Below, piece by piece: positions 51,177 through 63,008 of a DNA stretch of 64,000 nucleotides (its first letter is position 1; the number at the start of each line of letters is the position of its first letter). The notes beneath the pieces are model-generated. The model was not told where the DNA came from and made no database searches. It saw only the letters and a program-made list of their open reading frames with translations. The translations under genes and the position numbers were made by a program. The DNA comes from Syngnathus acus. Its lineage: Eukaryota; Chordata; Actinopteri; Syngnathiformes; Syngnathidae. Where the stretch lies: NCBI RefSeq assembly GCF_901709675.1, contig NC_051095.1, positions 20,117,456 to 20,181,455 of the forward strand, written 5' to 3'.

Positions 51177-54100
51177 TCATTTGCCCTTCTTTTTCATGGT
51201 GGTGCGCAATGGAAGGGTGCCCTCTGCCCAAGAGTCTGGGTACTGCATCATTTTCTGCCACAGACTGACCTCTTCTCCAACTGAATCCATCCCCACTTCT
51301 TCATTTCCAATTTTGACAGAGCCTAAAATGGAGCACATTTTAAGACCATATTGAAATGTCACCAGTACCCCAAACTTTTTTTTAAGTACTGTAGTGTATA
51401 TACAGGTGCTTCTCAATAAAGTGAATAATGTAGAAAAGTTTTTGCATGGTGTCAATTCCCATGATACAACAGGGAAATTAAATTGAAATGCTGCCACAGG
51501 ATGGGAGCAAAGCACCACAAGAAGTGCAACTCACCTGAGCATAGTTACTTGGCACAGAGATGTCAAACACTTAGATCCTCAGTCTTCTTTTCAGATTGAA
51601 ATGAATGGTAATGCCTTAATCCCTTCCAGCCCCCCCGACACACAAACTGTCCTTTTGTTTAAAAAGGTAAAATGGCAATATTTATAAATTCTAAAATATT
51701 GAGCATTATAAATATTTGAAAATCAGATATTGTAAGTGAATTGAGCACTCTAAATTGTCCTTTGGTGTGATCGTGTGAATTGTTATTTGTCTATGTGCCC
51801 TGCGCTTGGTTGGCAACCGGGTATACCCCGCCTACTGCCCAAAGACTGCTGGGATAGGCTCCAACACGCTCACAACCCTCGTGAGAAGTTCAAAAATTGG
51901 ATGGATGGATGGATTCAAAACAAGAGCGATTAAAAAAATCTCAGAAATTAAACTGTTTATCATTGTGCATAATGATTTAAGGCTGTAAATTTCAACTAGC
52001 TCCTAAAATGTCAACTACGTTAACCGAGTATGTCAACTGCGTTCTGCACTGTTTGCTAGCATTTCCTAAGGCAAAGGTATGTAGTTGTTTGAAATACACA
52101 AAGTGTTTGTTTTATGTTAAGTTTGACAGTAAACATTAACTGGGAGTACCATTAAACAGCCGGAAGCCTCTTTTTGGAAGAACTGTTTGCCAAAGTGCTA
52201 CATATTGTGGAGTTAGTGGTCGCATCTCAAGTCTGCTGCTTAGAAAATAAAGTCAATAAATAGATATATCTAAAGAAAAACTTGAATGTGCAGTTATTCA
52301 TATCTCAAGGTATCACTGTACAGACCTAAATGAAGTTATCCACAATATTCCGATTGAGATGCACGTGCACAAAAGTCAGTGTTTTACCTTCACCGGAGCT
52401 GAGGCGCACTCCTCCAAGGAATTCATTGCTCAACATGGGTTCTCTGTCCCACACGGTAAGTTCCAGACACATGGTACTCAGTTGCTCCAGCGTTAGCTCC
52501 TTGTACACAAATGTGTGGCCATAGTGAGGATTCAAGTTCTTCTTCACGACGGGCGTCTTTCTCTTGTTTGTCTTGGACTTGGATGGAAACAAGTAGCTGT
52601 GAAATCACAGTGAAAAGGATCTTCAAAAAGAGTTTTAACCATAGAACGCCTTGGAGCTTTGTTTCAGTCTTACCCTTTCACAAAGCTATCAGACATGCCT
52701 CCTCCCTTCATGGCCATCAAATTCTTTGCCTCCTTAATCAGGATGTGGAGCTCCCCACCTTTCACCTCAACTACCTTTTTGCCTGGAGGAGAGAGACAGA
52801 TTTTTTTATTTCACATCAGCAAAGTGTGGCTATAAATCAGATCTCCTCGTACTGTAGCTTTACCTTTGAATTTCTGTAGTGGAGGGCCTTTTGGTGTGAC
52901 ATATTTCAAGGAGATTACCAGCTCTCCTTTTAATTGGGTGAACGCCGACGTTGGTACGCAGCACGGAGCCTTGAATGGAGAATGTTACATGTATTATGTT
53001 CATGATGTGTAGATTTTATTACTATTTACAGACACACTGCAGATGTTTTCAAACTAATACAGTTTGATGAGAATTTTTTAATACGGTTGTGATTTGAGGA
53101 ACGACTCCCATTCCATAACCACGCTCGTAATTGAAATAAATGGAAATGGCATTGTATTTAAATTTGTGTTTGCATTTGAGAAAAAAAAACACTAGCATGA
53201 CAATTAAATAGCAAGTACTGTAATAAAAGTTGAAGGGAGAGTCAAATTAAAATTTTCTTTAAAATATGTTCTATGCTGCTCCCAATCAGAACCCAACATT
53301 CTGATTAATATTGCATTTGTGGAATAAGAATTAATCAGCAAAATCTACTGATTTTTTGGTGACATCCCCTTTAAAAAGGATTAAACAGTTTGTCACACAG
53401 AATCAATTGAATGGCCAATGTCTTGCTAGTTCTGGTGTGCCTGCCCGGGCCACCTGAGACGGATATACAGGTACTGTTAATCGTGATGTCAAATCCTTTT
53501 ATCACTGCACTTTTGGACACAACATCAAATTTGATGGTGATGGAAATGACATGACATGAATTTTTACAAGGTGATAAAATGCTGTTTACTGAAATAATTT
53601 ACTTTAGTCATGAGGGCCATGCATTCTTCCTGTGGGGAGTCCAGGTCAAAGCAGTCCAGAGCGATCTCCACCTCTCCTAAGAAAGGGTTGCTGGTGAGGT
53701 GGCCGTGATGCCACACCGATATCAGCATGCTACGAGTTAACAGCTGATTGCGGCGAATGGAGTACTAAACATGAAGGAGACAATAGAACAAATGAGTACA
53801 CATCCCCAAAAAACATGCTTGGTAGGCTGATTGGCACTCCAAATTGCCCCTAGGTGTGAGTGCGAGTGCGGATGGTTGTTCGTCTCTGTGTGCCCTGCTA
53901 TTGGCTGGCAACCAGTTCAGGGTGTCCCCCGCCTACTGCCCGATGACGGCTGGGATAGGCTCCAGCACGCCCGCGACCCCCGTGGGGACAAAAGCGGTAC
54001 CAAAAATGGATGGATGGATGTTTACCTCGGAGTGGACATGCGGTTGTGTAACTTAAACCAGTTGTGGTTTGCAAAAGGCAAACTGCACACTTTGGCTTCT

Positions 54101-57100
54101 TTAATATGATCCAAAAGTTTGGATGTTTTATGTCTTTTATACACTCTTTTCTCCTGGCTCGTGGTTGTTCCTCTGCAGGTGTGGAAAAATGATCAATACA
54201 AAAGCCTACTTTTTAGAAAAAAAATGCACGATACAAGTACGATTAAAAAAAAAAAATCTGACAGACAAGAACATATTTCACCAAAGATGGCTGCATTACA
54301 GTGTGGGCGCATTATTTATTCCATGATAATGTGGTGCGAGGAGGTAGCACTTGGATTGTACGTATGGCGCAATTGAAACAGATGCCCCCCCCCTCCCCCC
54401 ACCACTGCAAATCAGGAACAGAGTCAACATTGACAAGCGCTACCACAAATCAATAGACATCCTAAAGGCCTCAGTGGGTGTGTTGATGTCGAGTCGCATG
54501 CAAGCCAGACCAAGTGTCAATGAAAGCTAAGGAACAGGACGTGTTTGTCTCAAGAGTACCTTGAATGTTTCTTCGTAGACCGGGTTACAGGTGTGCCTCT
54601 TGATTGTTGTCTTCCTTTTACTCTGACGAGATTTGTCCGGGAGGAGGTAACATTTGACGTAACTGGAAAAAAAAAAAAAATGAAGCAATAACTCTGTTTT
54701 CTCCTTGCAAATCTCTCACATGACTCGACTAGTGGACGTGTTTGTTGACATTAAATTTCCCATGCAGCACACTTGAACACAAAGTAGCAAAATGTGTACA
54801 TAAAAGGGAAGGTGCATACATTTGCAAATACTGAACACAAACAGTACAATGATCACGCTCGTGGAGTGAAATGAAAAAGTGATATTTACGGGTTGGAAAA
54901 CTGCCGTAGGCTATCGCCGCAGGCCAGCTTGCGGCACTCCTTGATTAAAACCTGCAGACTCTGGCTGGACTCATCGTAGAACATGGAGAAGACCACCTCC
55001 CCTCTCACATCCATGCTGTAACCGTCTCCAGAGTCACTGTAAATACTAGTCATGCTCTGTGAAGAAAAAGATTTTATTGGGCGATTTCTGATCAAAACTT
55101 TCATGTCTTCAGGCACCAACTACTCATTAATAGTGCAAACTTCAAATATACCACAACATATGATCATGAAACATTGGCATTTGAAACTCATCTTACAACA
55201 TTACCATTAAAAATAAAAGGGTAATGGAAGAAAAATGCCCCCAAAATAAAACCCTAAAAGTAATTTCCACCAACAACTCAGACCAAAATTAGTTTCTCCT
55301 CAACATCCAAAGATGTTAGTTTCTGAGTTCAGATGCATCCCTTCAACATACAGTTGCGCCTAGAAATGCGAGTTTGGGTGAGGTGGGGGTGCTTGACAGC
55401 CCAAATGGCACTTTACTTCCTGGCAACGATGACTACTCGCAGGACTTTGGCACCATCCTACCAAAAGCACCCAAAAACTTCACAGTTCCTAGCAGAACAG
55501 TTCAAAAGCTTACTTTAAATTATGAAGAAAGAAAAAAAAAAAATTACCATTGAACTTGCAGAGCTGACCATCGAATTTCTATGAAAGTTAACCAAGCTGT
55601 CAATGTCCTCTTCTTCATCATCCTGTAAGTATAAACAACAACATTACTATGCAGATTGAGGTTCACTTGATAAAGGTACTTGACCACACTTTCTCATTTT
55701 ACATTTAAACATTAGCGTTTAATGAAAATACTCACTTGCATGTCTAACTCTGGCACAGATTGGCTCCTTTTTCCCATCGGTACAGTCAACATGTCCTGAT
55801 TCTCACGCAAATCTAGTGTTGATAGGTGTTCTGTCATCAACGCAAAGAGAATTACTCATGAACTAATTGACTACAAACGAGGAAAACTTACAAGAAGATG
55901 CTTACCAGGAGGATTTTGAGTACGACTGACGCTCTTCTTGAAAAGTGTCTGAACATCCAACTCTGGGCTGGGAGACACTGGCTTTTTTTCTGGGGCCTAT
56001 TGCAGCATACACAGGCAAAAAAGGCAGCGTGAATTGCTGTGCTGGTTAACATGAACCACAAGTTGCCAATTACACAAACAGCATGGCAGAGGTGATGGAG
56101 ACCTTAAAAACTGGATGAAGTGCACCAATTTTTCAAAGCCTTGCGGTAGTTTGTTCAAAGAATAGAACTAACGTGTTATTAAAACGCCTGGGAACTGTTT
56201 CATATTGTGGAAACACGCATTAAAATGTCACCTAGTGTCCGACTTACTTGCGTGTCCAAACTTTGGACAGATTGGCTCTCTACATCTCTTAGGATTTCAA
56301 ACGCGTCAGGTTGATCACAAATATCCAGCCCGCATTTGACACTTTCTGAAATAAACATGAGTTATGACCAAATTCGCTCTGCAGTGTGGGTAAACAAATT
56401 CCAGGACAACAGGAGGCATACGAGGAGGATTCTCATTATTTGTGACGCTCTTCTTGAAGAGTTTGTCACCATCAAGCTCTGGGCTTGAACTGGCACGCTT
56501 CATTTCTGGGACCTAAAACAACATACACGGCTAGTCACGTTCAAGAAAAAGTGAATGGAGAAAGCAGAGACAAAAACGGACCAACGTCTACTTGACAGCT
56601 CCATGACAGTTTTATCTCCTTATTCCCAAAAGAGTGAGGGCCAAACGTGCACACACACATTCTTTTCCACTGCATAGTACCAAATCGGCTCTACTTGACT
56701 CACACTGGCGAAGTATTTTCTACGTCAAACTACAAAACCATACTCCAATCAAAATAAAACAATGGTTTCCTGCATTCACTTCATTCAGTCAAGAGGACAA
56801 AGAGGACACCAAGAAATTGGACAACGCCAACAGCGCCACGTAGCACCTGCTTTTACCGATTGGAAAACCATCAATGGGGCGTCTCAAGCCGCTTTGACAA
56901 CAGGTAACCATGCAGTGGAAAACGTCACCAACTATGTCACCTAGGCTTGTGTTAAATAATTGAGGATTTTTAATTTAACAGCCAATCTAAGAACCCACAT
57001 TACTGATCTACTTACTTGTACAAGTTGTCTCGGGGCAGGCACGGGGGTTGCATCAGGTTGATCACAAACATCCGGCCCATATTTGACACATTCTGTCATG

Positions 57101-60100
57101 AGCATGAACTACAATCAAATTATTTTTGCTTTGTGGGGAAAGGCTATGTCAGAACAGTATGGGGCTTACCAGGAGGATTCTCAGTGTTTGTAACGTGCTT
57201 CTCCAAAAGGTTCTCAACATCAAACTCTTGGCTTGGACTGACCTGCCTTATTTCTGTGACCTATAAGGACACACACAACTAATCATGTTCAAAGAGGAGT
57301 AGATGGAATAGTGCTTGAAGTTCTGCCTCTTTTTGGAAAACACAATTACTCACTTGCATTAAAAAAAAAGAACCTTCCCCTAAAAACAAAGCTGACTTAC
57401 TTTTATGGTCAAACCTTGAACAAACTTGCTCTGAGTGTCCGCCAGGTTTTGATATAATTGCGATTGATCATCCAGCTCACAATTGACATGCTCTGTAATT
57501 AATACAATATGTTATAACCAAATACACTCCGCTTTGTGGGAAAACAACAGCAGGACATAAGTGACTAACCAGGAGGATTCTCAGCATTCCTGACGCTCTT
57601 CCTGAAGAGCTTGTCAACATCAAAATCTGAGCTTGAACTGTCCCGGTTTATTTCTGGGACCTTCAGTACAAGGACAAAAGGCTAGTCAGGCTCGAAGCGA
57701 GGTGGATGGAGAAAGCTGAGGCAGAAACAAACAAGTCTATTTGACAGCCATAGCTTCGATAAGAGTCACAGAAAAACACCATTCTCAGAATTATCACCAA
57801 AACACAAACACCACAACATTGCGTAAACCTGGCTTTTCCATTGAAGAGCACTGCCTCAGTTCAGCAGTCCTTGTCTTGCTTTGGGAGCAGCTGGTTTTTT
57901 ACTTCAAAATAAACCCAGGAAAAAGTGCAAAAACAATGCAGCTTTCAATGGATCGGTCAGAAGAAGATCAGGCTTTCTTGGCCTTTACTTCTTAAGAGGA
58001 GACAGAGGGCAGCAAGCAAATTAATATCAGCAGCAAAATGGACACTGCTCAGAGGCCCCTGCGAATGATATCAGCTCAGGATCCCTAGAAGCACCACTAA
58101 CCAGGTAGGAGAGACACCACCTCCTCCGTACCTGCTTTTACTAATGGAATAGCATTAAGAGTGATTAGTCACTTTAAGCAGAATGGCTGGCTACTCAAGT
58201 AATGGGAAAGATCTCACCAAAGATAGGTTGAATAAAAAAAGCAAAGTTGAAGCTCCCACCAGTCAATTAAGAATTAACTTACAGATCTACTTACTTGCAT
58301 GTCCAAACCATGCACAAATTGTCTTTTGGCAGCAACTGGGACCTCATACGAGTCAGGCTGTTCACAAATATCCAGCCCATATTTGACACATTCTGTCATG
58401 AACATAAGTTACAACCAAACTCTCCCTGCATTGGGGGAAAATACAATGAGGACAATGCGGGGCTTACCAGGAGGACTCTCAATGTGTTTTAGGCTCATCC
58501 TGTAGATGTTCTCAACACCAAACCCCAGGTTTAAACAGGCCTGCTTTATTTCTGGGACCTAAGGACAAATGGCTAATGATTTTCAAAGAGGAGCAGACGG
58601 GATAATAGAAGGAGTGCTGGTTTTGAGGAAAAAGATTTAATGGTCTTTATGGGAACTAGCTTTCCCCCAACATTCCACAATCTTCATGGTCGCGAAAGCA
58701 GAACTCGCCATTGGCACGGGAGTATTTGTGGCAGCCGATAGAGATAATTGAGCACTTACATGAGTAAGAGCCGGTCCCTAAAAGCAGGGCTTACTTACTT
58801 GCATTTCAAAATCTTGTATAAATTGTCTGTCAACTGGGACTTCATACGAGTCAGGTTGATCACTCACATCCATCCCATATTTGTCACATTCTGTAACGAA
58901 TATGAGTTATCACCAAATTCTCTCTACTTTGTGTGGGGAGAATAACTTGCAGGACCAAAGGCATACCAGGAGGCTTCTCCAAAGGCATACCAGGAGGCTT
59001 CTCAATGTGTTTCACACTCATCCTGGAGAAGTTCTCAACATCAAGCCCTGGGTTTAGACTTGCCAGCTTTATTTCTGGGACCTATAAAGGACAAACGACT
59101 AATCGTTTTCAAAAAGGAGAACATGGAGAAGTGCATGAAGTGCTGCCTTCAAGGACATTTTTTTAAAAGGGCTTCATGGGCACCAGTTTCCCCCAACATT
59201 CTGTGACTGACATGGTAATGGAAGCATAACTCGCCATTGACATGGGAGTTTTTATGTTGGCTTACAGAAGAACGAGCCACCGCTCCCCAAAAAGGGCTTA
59301 CTTACTTCTGCTTCCAAACCTCGGGAACGTTGTCTCTTGATGCCCATTGGGACCTCATGCAAATCAGCTTGTTCACTAACATCCAGCGGATATTTGTCAA
59401 ATTCTGTAACGAACATGAGTTACAACTAAATTCTATATGCATTGTGGGGGGTAAAAAATGGCAGCATACCAGGAGGATTCTCAATAGGTTTTACGCTCTT
59501 CTTGAAGAGTTCATCAACATCAAACTCTGGGCTTGGACTGGCTTGCTTTTTTTCTGGGACCTAAAAGGACAAAGGGCTAAGCGTGTTCAAAGAGGTGTAG
59601 ATGGCGTAGTGCTCGAAGTTCAGCTTCTCAAGCTAAAATACTTTAATGTCCTTGAGGGATGGACACTTGCTTTTTTCCCCTGACATTCTGGGCTCTTTAT
59701 GGAAATGCAAGCAGGACTCGCCATTGACCCAAAGGTATATGGGGGGGACAATGTTTGCTCACTTGGATGAGAACGAGCCAGTATCTGAAGGTGGGGCTTG
59801 CTTACTTACTTGTGTGTCCAAACCTTGGACAGATTGTCTTTCGATGTCCAACAGGGTCTCATATAAGTGATATTCATCACAAACATCCATCTCATTATTG
59901 ACACATTCTGTAATTAACATGATGAGTTATGACCAAATTCTCTCTGCAGTGAGGGAAAACAACAGCACAACAATAACAGACTAACCAGGAGGATTGTCAA
60001 TGTTTTTCTTGAAGAGCTCATCAACATCAAACTCTGGGCTTGGACTGGCCTGCTTTATTTCCGGTAACTTCAGTTCAAGGAAAAAAAGGCTTATCATGTT

Positions 60101-62973
60101 CAAAAAGTAGATGGGAAAAGCTGAGGTAGAAATAAACCCTATAAAGTTTCTGTGACAACATCGTAACTGTGTTAGCTCCTTATTAGCAGTAGCGTGAGAA
60201 GGAAAACATTATTCCCAGTTCTATTGTCAGCACACTGGTTTTCTACTTCAAAACAGTACAAGTAAAATCTTAAAAAATGTCGCAGTGAAGGCATCTGTCA
60301 AAATAAGACAAGGATTTCCTGCATTCTCTACTCAAGGAGGCACCTTTAGTTATGAGTCGAAAATGGACAACACCAGCAAAGCAATCACTGCACGGATCAC
60401 CCAAATGACATCAGTTGCGCACACCCAGAAGTCCCCCTGACTATGTATACAAAATGGTATACCATATTTTGCCAATGGAAAAGCATCAATAGCAAGGTTA
60501 TCTGCTTTGAGCAGAATTGTACTCATGCAGTGGAACAGATGTCACCAAGATGTTCCCTTGAGTTCCAAAGTTAAACATTTGAAGCTTTTATTAGACAATC
60601 TATGTGATAATGTTAACGCTAATGAAGTACATCACTGTTCTACTTACATGCGTGTCCAAATCTTGGACAAATTGGCTCTTGAAGTCATCCAGGCTCTCAT
60701 ATAAGTGAAATTGATCATAAACACCCAGCTCATCTTTGACACATTCTGTCATAAACATGAGTTACAACCAAATTCTTACTGCATTGTGGTATAACAATAT
60801 CAGGGCAATATTGGGCTTACCAGGAGTATTCTCAATGTGTTTTATACTCTTCTCCAAGTGTTTCTCAACATCAAACTCAAGGTTTGGACTAGCCTGCTTT
60901 ATTTCTGGGACCTATAAGCACAAACGGCTAATCATGTTTAAAAGAGGACTAGCTGGAGTAGTGTATGAAGTGCTGCCCCCTTGTATTTATGGGAGCTTTC
61001 TTTTGTTCCCCTCCATGTGCTGGTCTTGTCATGGTTACTAAAGTACAACATTGGCCCAGCATTAAATGTGATGAAAAGTGTGACAAAGTGTTGGCCCCTA
61101 AAAACAGGTTGATTCAGTACAACAAGAACTAGGGCATGAAAACGGCACTATAACTCGAGTTATTTTGATGAAAGCATGTTGTACACAGTTCCCAAGTGTT
61201 TTAATGATATGTTTTAAATTATGGAAGTAAAAAAGAAGATAATAAAATGTCTCCTTAAGCCAGTGCTTCTCAAATGTCTTTTACGCCAACCCCCAAGAAG
61301 AAGAAAAAATCCTGCACCCCACTACTCTCCTATACATACCATTTGTCTACACAATTGTATAAGTACACCTAACATTGTAATTTAAATATCCGAACTAATC
61401 CGAATAAATATGAATTACTCAAATAATCGATATGGATTTATAAAACTTGTTCAACCTCTATGGCATGATTGGATATGTTAGAAGAAATAACTAGTGCAAT
61501 TGATAAGATGTTTGCAGTATTTATTTTTATAGATTCAAAGAAAGCCTTTGATACGATAGACCAAAATATTTTGTTAACCAAATTAGAGCCTATTGTAATC
61601 ATAGGGTTAGGGTTTCAGTGGTTGAAAAGTTTAATGGAGAGGAGACAGCAGTTTGTGGGGATAGGGGAACACAGGTTATCGCTTTTAGATATCACGTGGT
61701 GTACCACAAGGTTCGATATTAAGACCAAAATTATTTAAACTGTATTTAAATTACATATCTAAAGCATGTTATTTTCACAGATGACACAAATGTTTTCTGC
61801 TCTGGAGAGAATCTCCACCAGCTAATAAAAGTAATTTCAACTGAGTTGGCCAAATTGAAATTGTGGTTTGATATACTATATAAATTATCTTTGAATCTTA
61901 AACAAACTAAATTTATAATTTTTGGAAATCGGGAAATCCCGGCAACTATAGAATTGAAAATAGACACCACAACCCTGGAAAGGGTATATGAGAATAAATT
62001 CTTAGGAATCCTTATTGACTAAGCCTTGCTGGAAACCACAAGTAAATTACATTAAATGGGCAAATGGGTTTTTCGAATAAAGAAATCAAATCTAATTACC
62101 ATGTTCCCTGGAGTCACACACTCAGTGGAGTCACACACACTCAGTGTCCGCCCCACTATTTGAGAAGCACTGCCTTAAGCGCTAATGAAACACATAACTA
62201 CTGCACTTACTTGAGAGTCCAAACCTTGTACAAACTGGCTCTTAACTTCCCCTGGGACCTCATCCGAGTCAGGCTGCTCGCAAACATCCAGCCCATCGTT
62301 GACTGTAATAAACATGATGACTTATAACTAAATTCACTCTGGTTGTGGGAAAACAAAAAGAGGCTTACCAGGTGGAGTCACACTGGAACCATGGGATTGG
62401 TTGAAATGAGGTGGGAGAATCGCTCTTCTGGATGACACAATAAATCCATCACATTAAAGTGTTTCCAAATACACACAACTTAATATAGTCCGAGTTTATC
62501 TGACATTCCAACATCAGCACCACCAGCAGTGACTTTACCTGGGCAGGTCTGGGGTTACACGACCAGACTCGGTGCCTGTTTTGCCGCTCGTGAGGCTGGC
62601 TACTTCTGCCGACTCAGTGTCACTCTGCAATGACTTAAACAGGGAATCAATTCCTTTTCTTTCGTAGGACACCGTTGAAGCAACAGAGCCAGAGTCCTCG
62701 CTGGAAGGACCATGATGGAAAAATTCATCCCCTTTGGTTTCAGAAGACGCCGTCGAAATGATTGAGCCCGAGTTCTCACTGGAGACAAGACAAAAAATTG
62801 AAATAATCTTTTGCAATTGTATCACTTTGTTTGTACAATTGTATTATACACCACTCAAAAAGTTAGGGATATTTTGCTTTTTGCATTTGGGTGAATATTT
62901 ACAGGGTTTATACACATTTTAATTGTAAAATGTTCTTACTTTATTCCCCACACCCCAATTTTAAACTTTTCTG

Positions 62974-63008
<35 letters not shown>

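Larger units (their letters stand above)
55736..62427 (-). repeat. sytl4: Tandem array of ten two-exon cassettes in sytl4
   Basis: On the minus strand, exon B (mostly 91 nt, like [20 protein letters not shown] followed by KSV..ENPPG) alternates with exon A (77-98 nt, like [18 protein letters not shown] then KRQFVQGLDMQ). Each B starts in phase 0 and ends in phase 1; each A starts in phase 1 and ends in phase 0, so a B+A cassette is a symmetric insert of 56-63 codons. The introns between and within cassettes are also homologous (e.g. acatgagttacaaccaaatt after exon A). Together they code for about 600 residues. Copy-specific entries follow, numbered from the C-terminal side. Confidence 0.92.
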
